Shown: positions 8,294 to 17,956 of the stretch, piece after piece
Position numbering within the stretch: position 1 is the first letter of the stretch
Layout of the letters: every line of letters starts with the position of its first letter
Assembly (NCBI GenBank): GCA_021775475.1
Contig: JAJFHS010000002.1
Location: 1 to 43,667, forward strand
Origin: Hyphomicrobiales bacterium
Lineage (GTDB): Bacteria; Pseudomonadota; Alphaproteobacteria; Rhizobiales; JAJFHR01
Length of the DNA stretch: 43,667 bases
Direction: 5' to 3'
The notes under the pieces: model-generated
What the model was told of the DNA's origin: nothing
The model's database searches: none
The model's input: the letters and a program-made list of their open reading frames with translations, nothing else
Program-made: the position numbers and the translations under genes

Positions 8294-9325
8294 ATGACAA
8301 TCAAGACAGTTTTGGCCGTAATGTTGTATGTTATGGTATCGGCTGGAGGCGCTCAGGCGCAGGAATTCGAAAAGAATATTATGACCGGTGGTTCTAAAGG
8401 CACCTATATCCAGATAGGTCGCGATATTGCCGCATTGGCGGGCGAATGTGGCCAGACACTGAACGTTAATGAAAGTGCCGGCTCGCTCGCAAACCTGGTG
8501 TCGGTGAAGAAGCGCAAGAATACGCAATTCGGCATTGTTCAAAGCGACGTGCTTGAATATGTACAAACCTATGCGCGCAATGACCCGGATCTGAAACGAT
8601 CCTTGTTTGGTGTGCGTATCATGTACCCTTTGTACAATGAAGAAGTGCAGGTTTTGAGTGACCGCAGCATAGGTTCTCTTTCTGATCTGTCTGGTCTGAA
8701 AGTTGCGATCGGCAAGGTGGATAGCGGAACCTTTCTGACGGCCACCCTCATTCTTGATATATTGCGTGTCAAAGATGTCGACCGGCTGGCGATCGGTGCT
8801 GCAAAAGCATTGCCGATGTTATTGAACGGTGAAATTGATGCGGTTTTTTATGTTGCCGGCGCTCCGACAAAACTTTTTTCCGAAGCTGATATCGATGGCA
8901 CCAGGTTTCACCTGTTGAATATTACAGAACCAGCACTTCTGGCGACGTATACGGCAAGTGAAATTGCCGGTGAAACTTACGCCTTTCAATCAGAGCCCAT
9001 AAACACAGTGGCGGTGAAGGCGGTGTTGATGACTTATGATTACAAGGCGTCCAAGAATTCCTATCATAAAAATAGCTGCAGGGCCGTTTCGGATATGTCC
9101 AGTTTGATTTTAACAAACCTTGAACGCCTGAAGAAGAACGGTCATCCAAAATGGCGCGATGTTGATCTGGCCGAAATTCCACCGGGCTGGCAAGTCGGCA
9201 ATTGCGTCAAATCAGGAATGGCTGTGAGTTACAAACCTTCCTGCACAGCGTCATTGGCAGTGGTGGCACCAGAGGCAAGAGATGAAGAGTATCTCAAATT
9301 GTTGAAAAAGCGCCTGACAAATTAG
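8294..9325 (+). CDS. TAXI-family TRAP-type solute-binding protein (orphan)
   Basis: The protein has a cleavable signal peptide (about residues 1-22, ending AQA) and a TAXI/NMT1-like periplasmic binding fold. Family features are TGGSKGTYIQIGRDIA near the mature N terminus, ESAGSLANL, FGIVQSDV, DLSGLKVAIGKVDSGT and LLNGEIDAVFYVAGAP. TAXI proteins normally feed a fused TRAP membrane permease, but no permease gene is adjacent. The length of 343 residues is near normal. An excellent ribosome site (GGGAGGAAG) precedes the ATG, and the gap to the upstream unknown membrane protein is 36 bases, indicating one operon. It might be a sensor subunit or partner of that protein rather than a transporter component. 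Ligand unknown. Confidence 0.85.
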   Translation: MTIKTVLAVMLYVMVSAGGAQAQEFEKNIMTGGSKGTYIQIGRDIAALAGECGQTLNVNESAGSLANLVSVKKRKNTQFGIVQSDVLEYVQTYARNDPDLKRSLFGVRIMYPLYNEEVQVLSDRSIGSLSDLSGLKVAIGKVDSGTFLTATLILDILRVKDVDRLAIGAAKALPMLLNGEIDAVFYVAGAPTKLFSEADIDGTRFHLLNITEPALLATYTASEIAGETYAFQSEPINTVAVKAVLMTYDYKASKNSYHKNSCRAVSDMSSLILTNLERLKKNGHPKWRDVDLAEIPPGWQVGNCVKSGMAVSYKPSCTASLAVVAPEARDEEYLKLLKKRLTN

Positions 9326-9399
9326 ACCATTGCATTTCACCCCCTGAATACGCCACCCTGTATGTGGATATAATAATTCACCGCATACAGGGGGCGACA

Positions 9400-10341
9400 A
9401 TGAATAATAAAAACACCTCACCAAATGTACTGCCGCTAAGGGCGCGCCATCTAGAGGGCGGCACGCCTGTTCTTGAGGATTGGGGGATCAATTCGGAATA
9501 TGGTGTATTGCGCGATGTGCTCCTGGGCCCGATTGAAACTTTCGGCCTGATGGATAACGCTCGTTTCAGCTCTGTTGTGCGTGACAGTGAGCGTCTGGGA
9601 TTAACATGGAACAAACAGGATGCGGTGCGGCAATACCGCGAAATGGTTGAAATCTATGAGAGTGCGGGCGTCAACGTCCATACTTTGCCGGGTGATGAAG
9701 CGCTGTCTTATGCCATCTATGCCCGGGATTCGAGTTTTATGACGCCGTTTGGTGCGGTGATCTGCCAATTGGCCAATCCGCGCAGGCGCGGTGAATATTC
9801 CGCAGCACTCAGGTTTTATCTGTCACAGGATATTCCGATATACGACCTGGTGTCGGCTGGAAATTTTGAAGGTGGTGATTTTAACCTGATTGCACCGGGC
9901 TGTGTGTTGATTGGCTATACCGGATTGCGCTGCGAAGAAGTTTCCGCCCGCCAGATTGGTGGCTGGATGGAAAAAGAGGGCTGGGAGGTCAAGTACGCTG
10001 CAATCGACGAATTTTATGTGCATATCGATATCATGGTGTGCATGCTGGCAGAAAACTGTGCTGCCGTATGTCTCGATAGCGTTTCCGATGATGTTTTAAG
10101 CTGGTTAAAATCAAAGAAAATCGAGATTGTCCCGGTCAGTTTCAAAGACACGATGGCGCTGGGGTGCAATGTGATGTCATTGGGCAATGACCGCATCCTG
10201 TCAACAGCGGCAAGTGTTGATTTGAACCAGAAACTGAAAGCCCTGGGCTTTGAAGTTCATGCGCCTGATATGTCAATGATCACCATGTGCGGTGGCGGCG
10301 TTCATTGCATGGCGCAACCGCTAAAGCGTGATCGGGTGTAG
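9400..10341 (+). CDS. Dimethylargininase / amidinotransferase-family hydrolase
   Basis: The protein belongs to the guanidino-modifying (amidinotransferase/DDAH/arginine deiminase) superfamily, five-fold beta-propeller enzymes with a Cys-His-Glu/Asp catalytic set. Visible landmarks are ARDSSFMTPFG, NFEGGDFNLI with its acidic residues, the catalytic-type His in FYVHIDIMV, and the nucleophilic Cys near the C terminus in GGGVHCMAQPL. The ATG at 9400 has AGGGGG just upstream; a GTG 12 codons earlier is less likely. About 313 residues. Likely substrates are methylated arginines (giving citrulline plus methylamines), but arginine or another guanidino compound is possible. A hairpin with a T-rich tail follows directly. 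Confidence 0.75.
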   Translation: MNNKNTSPNVLPLRARHLEGGTPVLEDWGINSEYGVLRDVLLGPIETFGLMDNARFSSVVRDSERLGLTWNKQDAVRQYREMVEIYESAGVNVHTLPGDEALSYAIYARDSSFMTPFGAVICQLANPRRRGEYSAALRFYLSQDIPIYDLVSAGNFEGGDFNLIAPGCVLIGYTGLRCEEVSARQIGGWMEKEGWEVKYAAIDEFYVHIDIMVCMLAENCAAVCLDSVSDDVLSWLKSKKIEIVPVSFKDTMALGCNVMSLGNDRILSTAASVDLNQKLKALGFEVHAPDMSMITMCGGGVHCMAQPLKRDRV

Positions 10342-10391
10342 GCGCTGCAGCCGAAGCTGCAACGCTGGTTGTTTGTGGTGGTTTTTATTTT
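10342..10391 (+). terminator. Intrinsic terminator after the dimethylargininase gene
   Basis: GCGCTGCAGC (10342-10351) and GCTGCAACGC (10356-10365) pair over nine of ten positions around a CGAA tetraloop. A T-rich tract follows, including TTTTT at about 10382. It begins immediately after the TAG stop. Confidence 0.65.
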
Positions 10392-10439
10392 TGATTTTAT
10401 TTGAACTGCGGCGAAACAACCAGTGCTTCGCGTCGGGCC

Positions 10440-10523
10440 TTAAATCAGGCCCGCAACAATCGCAGACACGAAAACGAAAACAGCAAGGATTGTAATTGCG
10501 GTTAACTTGCGAGAAAAGTCCAT
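10440..10523 (-). CDS. Small membrane protein, 27 residues
   Basis: On the minus strand an ATG at 10523 with a perfect GAGGAG six bases upstream opens a 27-codon frame ending in TAA at 10440. The product starts MDFSRKLTA and continues with one strongly hydrophobic stretch of about 18 residues (ITILAVFVFVSAIVAGLI), as in single-span small membrane proteins. The ideal ribosome site and the charge-then-hydrophobic pattern argue for a real gene. Function is unknown. It lies alone between a plus-strand hydrolase and a minus-strand SDR. Confidence 0.65.
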   Translation of the reverse strand: MDFSRKLTAITILAVFVFVSAIVAGLI

Positions 10524-10614
10524 GACATGCTCCTCTTTTTCGAAATTATAGCTGTTAGTTTATACTGATTTGGTCATAAGGGAATAAGAAAATCGTAATT
10601 TCTGGGTGGTGTCT

Positions 10615-10710
10615 ATGAGTATTGGGCTGTTGTGGCTGGTTTTGGCAGGTGATGTAAAAATACAAAGACAACCACCTAAGCCATTGTTTGCTTTGTATTG
10701 TGTTAATTGA
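10615..10710 (+). CDS. Doubtful 31-residue ORF
   Basis: ATG at 10615, preceded by GGGTGG at a fair distance, opens 31 codons ending in TGA. The first 11 residues are hydrophobic (MSIGLLWLVLAG), then polar. A weak AT-rich hairpin with a T-run lies at about 10730-10760. There is no homology that I recognise, and chance is as likely as function. Confidence 0.2.
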   Translation: MSIGLLWLVLAGDVKIQRQPPKPLFALYCVN

Positions 10711-10788
10711 GATTTTTCTGATCTCAAAAATGTAAACGATTTCAGAAATAACCGTTTTTATGTTGTGAAAATTGTGTAAAAAATTTGC

Positions 10789-11481
10789 TTACCACGGGAG
10801 TTCCGATCCGTCCCACGCGAAAAACCCGCCTGTTTTGTCAATGTTCAGACTTTCAATGACCTCAACTATTCCCGCTGCACTTTGAGGCGATGTGATGTCG
10901 GCGTTGGAGCCACCCATATCTGTCTTGACCCAGCCTGGGTGGATGAGCGCTATGATAATGTTATCGGATTTCAAATCCTGTGCAGCGGCACACATTACGC
11001 GGTTAACGGCGGCTTTTGAGGTGCGATAGGCAATTCTGTCAGTAGCCAGGCTGGTAAAGGAGCCCATGTAACTGGAAATGGTGATGGCTTTGGGGGTATC
11101 AGACGCTTTTAACTGTGCCAAAAAGGCCTGTAACATCCGCAACGGCGACACAGTGTTGACGTTCAGGGTGTGCAAAAAACCGTCAAAATCCATTTCCCGC
11201 GTGGATTGTTTTTCAGGGCTGATGATGCCGGCATTATTGATGAGAATACCTATTGCCATAGAGCCAAGTGAGGCCTTCAGCGCTGCAATGGAGTTGTCGT
11301 CCGTGACATCAAGTTGGTGAATGATCACACAATCGTTGGTCTGGTCTTTAAGCTGGCGAAGGTCATCAGCTTGTTCCGGTGAGCGACAACAGGCAATAAC
11401 CGTGTCGCCACGCGCAGCATAATAGCGGGTCAATTCAAGTCCGATACCTCGGTTGGCGCCGGTGATTAGTATGGTTGACAT
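10789..11481 (-). CDS. Short-chain dehydrogenase/reductase (C-factor-like SDR)
   Basis: Classical-type SDR with a Rossmann NAD(P) site: TGANRGIGLEL at residues 7-17, then NNAG at about 86-89, the catalytic Ser in ISSYMGS, and the YRTSKAAVN Tyr-Lys motif. The end, HPGWVKTDMGG, is typical of the C-factor/carbonyl reductase-like subgroup. The 230-residue length is normal. An AGGGGG site precedes the ATG. It follows the 5-oxoprolinase gene by 26 bases on the same strand, so they may be co-transcribed. The substrate cannot be told. Confidence 0.88.
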   Translation of the reverse strand: MSTILITGANRGIGLELTRYYAARGDTVIACCRSPEQADDLRQLKDQTNDCVIIHQLDVTDDNSIAALKASLGSMAIGILINNAGIISPEKQSTREMDFDGFLHTLNVNTVSPLRMLQAFLAQLKASDTPKAITISSYMGSFTSLATDRIAYRTSKAAVNRVMCAAAQDLKSDNIIIALIHPGWVKTDMGGSNADITSPQSAAGIVEVIESLNIDKTGGFFAWDGSELPW

Positions 11482-11507
11482 GAAAAACCCCCTGATTTTT
11501 GTTTAAT

Positions 11508-14500
11508 TCAATTTTTGACCCCATAGCCGCCGCCGGTCGGCGTCTGGATGATGATGGTGTCGCCTGCCTCCACTATCGTTTGGTCACAGCCCTCTAGACC
11601 TTCAATTGCGCCATCCTTTCGGCGCACGGAGTTTTTGCCGCACTGACCGTTGCCGCCACCAGCAAGCCCGAAAGGCGGGATGCGCCGGTGACCGGTGAGC
11701 AAGGATAAGTCCATTTGCTCGTTGAAGCGAATTTTGCGTAAAGTGCCGTCGCCTCCGTTAAAGGCGCCCTTGCCACCGGAGCCTTCGCGAATTTCAAAAC
11801 TTTCCAGCAACACCGGATAGCGCCATTCGAGAATTTCAGGATCAGTGAGGCGGGTGTTGGTCATGTGGGTGTGTACGGCACTGGTGCCATCATGGTCCGG
11901 CCCGGCACCTGAGCCACCACAGATGGTCTCGTAATACTGGTAGGTATCATTGCCGAAATTAAGATTGTTCATGGTCCCCTGAGCGGCTGCCATTGCGCCG
12001 AGTGCACCGAATAGGGTGTCGGTTACCGCTTGAGAGACCTCGACATTACCGGCAACCACAGCTGCCGGGTATTTAGGTGCCAGCATACAATCATCGGGGA
12101 TGATGATTTTTATGGGTTTGAGACAACCGGCGTTCATGGGAATGTTGTCATTGACCATGCATCTGAAGACGTAGAGAACGGCGGCGCGCGTTACCGGGCG
12201 CGGTGCATTAAAGTTGCTGTCCTGCTGGGGGCTGGTGCCGGTGAAATCGACGGTGGCAGAACGGGTTTTCCGGTCGACGGTGATTTTGACCTGTATCTGG
12301 CTGCTCTGATCCATTTCATAGGTAAATTCGGACGGTGTGAGTGCATCAATGACGCGGCGCACACTTTCTTCGGCATTGTCCTGCACATGATCCATATAGG
12401 CGTGAACAACGTCGAGGCCGAAGTGTTTGACCATCTTGCGCAGCTCCACCAGGCCCTTTTCATTGGCGGCAACTTGTGCTTTTAAATCGGCAACATTCTG
12501 TGCGGGGTTGCGGCAGGGGTATTGGCCTGAAGTGAGGATATCGTGCAGGGCTTTTTCCTGAAACACGCCTTCGTCAACCATCTTGAAATTGTCAATCAAC
12601 ACGCCTTCTTCAAGAATGTGGGTGGCGCGTGGCGTCATGGAGCCCGGTGCCATGCCGCCGACATCAGCGTGGTGACCACGGCTGGCGACATAATAGAGGA
12701 TATCTTTTGCCTCATCGTCAAATACCGGGGTTATGACGGTGATGTCAGGCAAATGGGTGCCGCCATTGTACGGGGCATTGAGCACATAGACATCGCCCGG
12801 TTTCATATTGTCGTTTTGTTCGATGATGGTTTCAACGCTGCGGTCCATGGAGCCGAGATGAACCGGCATGTGCGGGGCGTTGGCAATCAAGGTGCCGTCT
12901 TTGTTGAAGACCGCACAGGAAAAATCAAGCCGTTCCTTGATGTTGACCGAATACGCTGTGTTTTGCAGGGTAATCCCCATTTGTTCGGCAATTGACATGA
13001 ACAGGTTGTTGAAGATTTCCAGCATCACCGGGTCAGCCCTGGTGCCGATGGCAGAGACGCGTTCGAGTTCCTGGTGACGTTCCATTACCAGATGGCGCTT
13101 GGGCGTTATGCGTGTGGTCCAGCCGTGCTCGATCACTATTGAGCCATGGGGTTCGATAATCAGGGCAGGGCCGTGCAGGGTATTGCCGGGTTCAAGTTTT
13201 TCGAGACTGTAAATCGGGGCATCATGCCAGCTGCCTTTGGCAAAGATTTTTGTGATCGCGGGTGCCTCAGGCGTTGCGGTGATAGTTTCGAAGTCGGGTT
13301 CCTCGATTTTAGAGCCGCCGCCGGTGGTTTCCACTGTCAGGGCTTCAATGATGATCTGTTTTTCGGGTGTGATGAAGCCGAATTGGCTTTTGTGAGCGAT
13401 TTCAAATTCTTCACGCATGATGGCTTTGGTGGCGGTGGCAATCAGCAGGGATGTGTCGGTGCCTTCATAGCGCAAGTGTGCGTGCATGGTTGTGTTGGTG
13501 TCGGCCTCACCAATGCCCTGGGCGTCCAGTTCATCGCGGTTGAGAGTAGCCAATTCATCAATAGCGTCTTTAATGACAACAAGACCTTCATCACCCAAAG
13601 GCAACTCGATTGCATGGCTGCGGCTGGCGGAAATATCGGCCAACCCCATGCCGTAGGCCGACAGGATACCGGCGAGAGGATGAATGAGAATGCGTTTCAT
13701 GCCAAGCGCGTCAGCCACCAGACAGGCATGCTGGCCACCGGCACCACCGAAGCACGACAGCGTGTAAGAGGTGACATCATAGCCGCGCTGGACTGAAATT
13801 TTCTTGATTGCCTGAGCCATGTTTTCAATGGCGATTTTTAAAAACCCTTCGGCGACATCTTCAGGTGTGCGGCCATCGCCAACCTGTTTTGCCATCACCT
13901 CAAATGCCTGCTTCACGACGGTTGTATCCAGAGGTTGATCGGCATTGGGCCCGAAGATTTCCGGGAAATGATCGGCATTCAATTTTCCCAGCATCAGGTT
14001 GGCATCGGTAATCGTCAGTGGCCCTGATTTGCGATAGCATTTGGGGCCGGGACTGGCACCGGCGGATTGCGGGCCGACGCGAAAGCGCGCACCATCAAAT
14101 TGCAAAATCGAGCCACCACCGGCAGCAACCGTGTGGATCAGCATCATCGGTGCGCGCATGCGTACACCGGCAACTTCGGTTTCAAAGGTGCGTTCGTACT
14201 GGCCATTATAGTGCGATACGTCAGTTGAGGTGCCGCCCATATCAAAGCCGATAATATTTTCAAAGCCCGCCATAGCGCTGGTTTTGACAGCACCAACGAC
14301 GCCACCGGCCGGACCGGACAATATGGCATCCTTGCCCTGAAAAAGACCGGCTGAGGTCAACCCGCCATTGGACTGCATGAACATGAGCTTGGGCGCAACT
14401 TCAACCTCGCTGTCGCCGGATAATTCAGAAGCCACCTGTTGCACATAGCGGCGCAGAATAGGCGAGAGATAGGCATCGACCACGGTGGTATCACCACGGC

Positions 14501-15128
14501 TGACATATTTCATCAAGGCGCTAACCTTGTGGCTGACTGAAATTTGCGTAAAGCCGATTTCTTCTGCCAGTTCAGCCACGCGCAATTCATGGGCGTGATA
14601 GCGATAGCCGTGGACGAAGACGATTGCTGCACAGCGAATACCGCTGTCATAGGCGCGTTGCAGATCAGCGCGGGCTTTTTCAATATCCAGCGGGGTGTCG
14701 ATTTCGCCATTGGCGGTGATGCGTTCTTCCACTTCAATCACGTCATCAAACAGCATTTCGGGTTTGATGATGTGGCGGTCGAAAATTTTCGGCCGGGCCT
14801 GATAGCCGATTTTCAAGCCATCGCGAAAGCCGGTTGTGGTGACTAAAACCGTGGCGTCGCCCTGGCGCTCCAGCAACGCGTTGGTGGCAACCGTGGTGCC
14901 CATTTTAACGGCGCGGATTAAAGCGGAGGGAATGGCCTCATCGTCGTTAAGTTTGAGGAAATGCCTGATGCCTGCAACCGCTGCATCACGGCATACATCG
15001 GGGTTTTCCGATAGCAGTTTGTGTGCCTTGATATCGCCATCAGGAGAGAGTGCGACGATGTCGGTGAAGGTGCCGCCACGGTCAATCCAGAATTCCCATT
15101 TTGCATCTGCTTGAGTTTTTTTAGTCAT
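11508..15128 (-). CDS. 5-oxoprolinase / hydantoinase A-B fusion, ATP-dependent
   Basis: About 1206 residues in one chain, as in bacterial and eukaryotic 5-oxoprolinases. The N-terminal half (HyuA-like) has the ATP-binding actin-fold motifs IDRGGTFTD at about 12-20 and [12 protein letters not shown]. The C-terminal half (HyuB-like) has [25 protein letters not shown] and [10 protein letters not shown]. The enzyme opens 5-oxo-L-proline to glutamate with ATP; hydantoins are an alternative. I chose the ATG at 15128 because the homologous sequence begins there; a frame start 21 codons earlier adds an unlikely hydrophobic extension. It is divergent from a MarR regulator and upstream of an SDR. Confidence 0.9.
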   Translation of the reverse strand: MTKKTQADAKWEFWIDRGGTFTDIVALSPDGDIKAHKLLSENPDVCRDAAVAGIRHFLKLNDDEAIPSALIRAVKMGTTVATNALLERQGDATVLVTTTGFRDGLKIGYQARPKIFDRHIIKPEMLFDDVIEVEERITANGEIDTPLDIEKARADLQRAYDSGIRCAAIVFVHGYRYHAHELRVAELAEEIGFTQISVSHKVSALMKYVSRGDTTVVDAYLSPILRRYVQQVASELSGDSEVEVAPKLMFMQSNGGLTSAGLFQGKDAILSGPAGGVVGAVKTSAMAGFENIIGFDMGGTSTDVSHYNGQYERTFETEVAGVRMRAPMMLIHTVAAGGGSILQFDGARFRVGPQSAGASPGPKCYRKSGPLTITDANLMLGKLNADHFPEIFGPNADQPLDTTVVKQAFEVMAKQVGDGRTPEDVAEGFLKIAIENMAQAIKKISVQRGYDVTSYTLSCFGGAGGQHACLVADALGMKRILIHPLAGILSAYGMGLADISASRSHAIELPLGDEGLVVIKDAIDELATLNRDELDAQGIGEADTNTTMHAHLRYEGTDTSLLIATATKAIMREEFEIAHKSQFGFITPEKQIIIEALTVETTGGGSKIEEPDFETITATPEAPAITKIFAKGSWHDAPIYSLEKLEPGNTLHGPALIIEPHGSIVIEHGWTTRITPKRHLVMERHQELERVSAIGTRADPVMLEIFNNLFMSIAEQMGITLQNTAYSVNIKERLDFSCAVFNKDGTLIANAPHMPVHLGSMDRSVETIIEQNDNMKPGDVYVLNAPYNGGTHLPDITVITPVFDDEAKDILYYVASRGHHADVGGMAPGSMTPRATHILEEGVLIDNFKMVDEGVFQEKALHDILTSGQYPCRNPAQNVADLKAQVAANEKGLVELRKMVKHFGLDVVHAYMDHVQDNAEESVRRVIDALTPSEFTYEMDQSSQIQVKITVDRKTRSATVDFTGTSPQQDSNFNAPRPVTRAAVLYVFRCMVNDNIPMNAGCLKPIKIIIPDDCMLAPKYPAAVVAGNVEVSQAVTDTLFGALGAMAAAQGTMNNLNFGNDTYQYYETICGGSGAGPDHDGTSAVHTHMTNTRLTDPEILEWRYPVLLESFEIREGSGGKGAFNGGDGTLRKIRFNEQMDLSLLTGHRRIPPFGLAGGGNGQCGKNSVRRKDGAIEGLEGCDQTIVEAGDTIIIQTPTGGGYGVKN

Positions 15129-15147
15129 ATTGTCAGTAATTCGTTGA

Positions 15148-15162
15148 GAGAGAAGTTCTCTC
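15148..15162. promoter_or_regulatory. Perfect palindrome in the oxoprolinase-marR intergenic region
   Basis: GAGAGAA-G-TTCTCTC is a perfect 7+1+7 inverted repeat 20 bases upstream of the oxoprolinase start. A second inverted repeat, GGTTTT (15217-15222) with AAAACC (15232-15237), lies 19 bases before the MarR gene. Both are plausible operators for the MarR protein or leader hairpins. Assignment is by position only. Confidence 0.4.
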
Positions 15163-15255
15163 CAGAAAACATATAAAATATAAAACGTCAATAATTTATC
15201 GACAAATCATGTTTATGGTTTTATCATAATCAAAACCGAGCCTGGAGTTTGAACA

Positions 15256-15777
15256 ATGAGCGCACAAGAAAACAAACACGAACCGATTGTGTCATCGGCA
15301 CATCTGGCGAATTCAGAACTTCCTGAATTGAGCGAGATTGAATTTGCCATGAACATTGCGGTCAATTCCTATCAGCGCTGGTGCGTGCGGGCAATGACGG
15401 CAAGTGGTGTCGCGGATTTGAGTTCTCTGGATGTGCTGGTGCTGCATGTTGTCAATCACCGCGCCCGCGCCAAGCGTCTGGCCGATATCTGTTTGATGCT
15501 CAATCTGGAAGATACGCATACGGTAACTTACGCCCTCAAAAAACTGGAAAAATCCGGGTTTATAGCCTCAACCCGACAGGGCAAGGAAAAATATTCCCAA
15601 ACCACTGAAGAAGGCAAAAAGGTGTGTGAGCGTTACCGCGATATTCGCGAAAGATGTCTTATCTCCTCGCTCGAAAGCCTCAATATAAACCGTGAAGACC
15701 TAACCCGGCTCGCCGGTCTGTTGCGGGCCTTGTCGGGTCAGTATGATCAGGCGGCAAGAGCGGCTACTTCGCTTTAA
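15256..15777 (+). CDS. MarR-family winged-helix transcriptional regulator
   Basis: A 173-residue protein with a central winged-helix domain. A helical dimerisation region precedes the DNA-binding helix-turn-helix at about residues 70-100 (AKRLADICLMLNLED, TVTYALKKLEKSG), and the wing is ISTRQGKEKYSQTTEEGKK-like. The family corresponds to the predicted MarR-type regulators widespread in Alphaproteobacteria. GGAG eight bases upstream supports the ATG. It is divergent from the 5-oxoprolinase gene and convergent with the MFS gene, with a 14-base overlap of the 3' ends. It may regulate the oxoprolinase-SDR pair. Confidence 0.85.
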   Translation: MSAQENKHEPIVSSAHLANSELPELSEIEFAMNIAVNSYQRWCVRAMTASGVADLSSLDVLVLHVVNHRARAKRLADICLMLNLEDTHTVTYALKKLEKSGFIASTRQGKEKYSQTTEEGKKVCERYRDIRERCLISSLESLNINREDLTRLAGLLRALSGQYDQAARAATSL

Positions 15778-17071
15778 AAACCGGTCGCCCATGGGTTTCC
15801 TTGATGCACAGACCAAACACCAGGCTGACAAAATACAGTGTAGGGAGAAGAAGGAAGGCATTGGCGTAAGCATCTTGTGAATAGATGCGGGCGCCATCTG
15901 CCAAAACACCGCGCCACTGATTGTCGAGCAGAATTCCGACAATGGGCTGAAATATGGCACCACCAGCAACTGCCATCATATTGACCAGCCCCATGGCGGC
16001 CCCTGACCCATTACCGGCATTGTGTTCTTTGATCAGGGCATAGCTGATGGCCATGGTGCCGGCGGCAAATCCGTTGATAAACAGAAAGGTCCGAAACAGC
16101 TCCAGATTGAGACCGGGCATGTAAATGGCAGCTGCCATGCTAGACGTGGTGATAAGCGCACCAACAACAATGGGGAGCTTGCGGCGCTGAAGACGATCGG
16201 AAATCCAGCCCCAGAACGGTCCGCCAATTATCCAGCCAAAAAGCGTGAAGGACATGGAAAAGGCAGCTTCGGTGCGCGATATGTCAAATGCCTGCATGGT
16301 GTAGGGAACGCCCCAAAGTGCGCCAAATGCCAGTGAAGGTGCGCCGACAAAACAGGCGAACATGGAGACATAAAGGGTCTGGCGGTTGCGGGCCACCTGC
16401 CAAAGTGCCGTCAAAGCGCCAATTGGTTTTTGGGTTGAAACCGGCTTTTGTGCCGGGCTTTGCGGAGGGTGATCGCGGGTCAGGGCCCAGATCAGCACTG
16501 ACAGGACAATGGCTCCAGCGGCAACCATTGTCATAGCTTCGCGCCAGCCCAGCATTTGAACCAAAAAGGCTAGCGGACCTTGGCCTATGGCACCGCCAAG
16601 CAGGCCAATCGACAAGGCGATGCCGGTAAAAAAGGCAAAACTCCTCTGCGGCAACCATCGCGATGCCAGCACCATTGAGCCGACCAGCGCAAAGGCAGAA
16701 CCCGTCCCGATCAATGCGCGGCCGATGTAAGCGATCTCGACCGTTGGTGCTATGGCAAAAACCAGGGCACCGCTGCCGGCAACAAGGCTCATGACTGTGA
16801 GCACCCGGCGCGGCCCCCAACGGTCATGGGCGAGGCCCACCGGCATCTGAAGGGCTGCATAAGCATAAAAATAAACCGCTGAGAGGTTACCGATAATGGC
16901 ACCCGTTACGGTAAAATCCCGCATCAGCTGCTCAACCATCACGCTGGGGGATACACGTAAAACCCAGCCATAGCTGAAAAACAAAGTCGCCAGAAGCCAA
17001 CCGGTATAGCCGATCAGTCGCGATTTTGAGGAAGTGGGGGCAAGGTCTGTTGAGGCACTCATGGAAGGCAC
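15764..17071 (-). CDS. Major facilitator superfamily transporter
   Basis: About 435 residues with 12 predicted transmembrane segments. The MFS loop motif appears as GLAHDRWGPRRVL after segment 2, and GWISDRLQRRKLP occupies the equivalent place in the second half. The start could be the GTG at 17071, which has GGAGG five bases upstream, or the ATG at 17062, which would be 14 bases from it. The substrate is unknown; MFS carriers of this kind move organic anions or sugars. It overlaps the end of the MarR gene. It may import the oxoprolinase substrate, but that is only suggested by proximity. Confidence 0.85.
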   Translation of the reverse strand: MPSMSASTDLAPTSSKSRLIGYTGWLLATLFFSYGWVLRVSPSVMVEQLMRDFTVTGAIIGNLSAVYFYAYAALQMPVGLAHDRWGPRRVLTVMSLVAGSGALVFAIAPTVEIAYIGRALIGTGSAFALVGSMVLASRWLPQRSFAFFTGIALSIGLLGGAIGQGPLAFLVQMLGWREAMTMVAAGAIVLSVLIWALTRDHPPQSPAQKPVSTQKPIGALTALWQVARNRQTLYVSMFACFVGAPSLAFGALWGVPYTMQAFDISRTEAAFSMSFTLFGWIIGGPFWGWISDRLQRRKLPIVVGALITTSSMAAAIYMPGLNLELFRTFLFINGFAAGTMAISYALIKEHNAGNGSGAAMGLVNMMAVAGGAIFQPIVGILLDNQWRGVLADGARIYSQDAYANAFLLLPTLYFVSLVFGLCIKETHGRPVFKAK

Positions 17072-17197
17072 TGTATCCTCCAACCCGAAGAATTGATACG
17101 GGTAAAAATGCTGGGAATTTCGGTAATTTTTTTGTTTACCACCAGAAGAATAATCTTTCGGGCTTGTTTTTCTCCAATTATACCAACTGAATAGCGC

Positions 17198-17956
17198 ATG
17201 GAATTTTTATATGGGGTGCTGATTCCCGCTGATTTGTCGCTGGCGACAAGTGTGTTGTTGATTGCAGCCAGTTTTTTGACGGCAGGGATTACAACAGCCG
17301 TCGGTATTGGCGGCGGCCTGGCGATGCTGGCGATTATGGCCAATGTTATGCCGGTGGCAGCGATTGTTCCGGTGCACGGTGTGGTGCAGGCGACAAATAA
17401 TACCAGTCGGGCTTTTTTGTTGCGCAAAAATCTGGTTGTATCAATTTTTATCTGGTTTTCCGTTGGTGGGATTTTGGGGGCGTTGGTTGCCTCTCAGGTG
17501 GTGGTATCACTGTCGCTCAGTGTGCTGCAAACAATCATGGGGCTGTTCATTCTCTATAGTGTGTGGGCACCGAAGCTGAAGAATTTCAGCAGCGGCAAAG
17601 GCTCATTGTTCTTTGGTGGCATCATCGCTTCGGCCGCCTCCCTGTTTATTGGCGCTTCAGGACCAATAACCATGGCTTTTTTGCCGCGTTCTGAATTGTC
17701 GCGCCAGCAACTGGTTGCCACCCATGCCGCCATTATGGTTTTGCAACATGGTTTCAAGGTTTTTGCTCTGGGGTTTTTGGGCTTTGTCTATACACCGTGG
17801 ATAGGCTTGCTGATTGCCATGCTGGTGTCGGGTTTTTTTGGCGCTGTGGCCGGGCGCGCAATCCTGTGGCGCATTCGGGAAGAAAAATTCAAAACCATCT
17901 TTAATTTAGTCCTGACGCTGCTGGCTTTCAGGATGCTCTATCAGGCATTGGTCTGA
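17198..17956 (+). CDS. TauE/SafE-family sulfite or organosulfonate exporter-like permease
   Basis: A 252-residue integral membrane protein with about eight hydrophobic segments in the two-repeat TauE/SafE arrangement. Family hallmarks are the glycine-rich loop TTAVGIGGGLAMLA after the first segments and the second-repeat counterpart IGASGPITMAFL. Members move sulfite, sulfoacetate or other small anions. No sulfur-metabolism gene is adjacent, so the substrate is open. The ribosome site is weak. Its stop codon directly abuts that of the convergent eptA-like gene. Confidence 0.85.
   Translation: MEFLYGVLIPADLSLATSVLLIAASFLTAGITTAVGIGGGLAMLAIMANVMPVAAIVPVHGVVQATNNTSRAFLLRKNLVVSIFIWFSVGGILGALVASQVVVSLSLSVLQTIMGLFILYSVWAPKLKNFSSGKGSLFFGGIIASAASLFIGASGPITMAFLPRSELSRQQLVATHAAIMVLQHGFKVFALGFLGFVYTPWIGLLIAMLVSGFFGAVAGRAILWRIREEKFKTIFNLVLTLLAFRMLYQALV

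Noticed and set aside
12030..14254. Several plus-strand frames of 150-216 codons opposite the oxoprolinase gene
   Set aside because: They are antisense shadows of a strongly conserved 1206-residue enzyme and show no family features.
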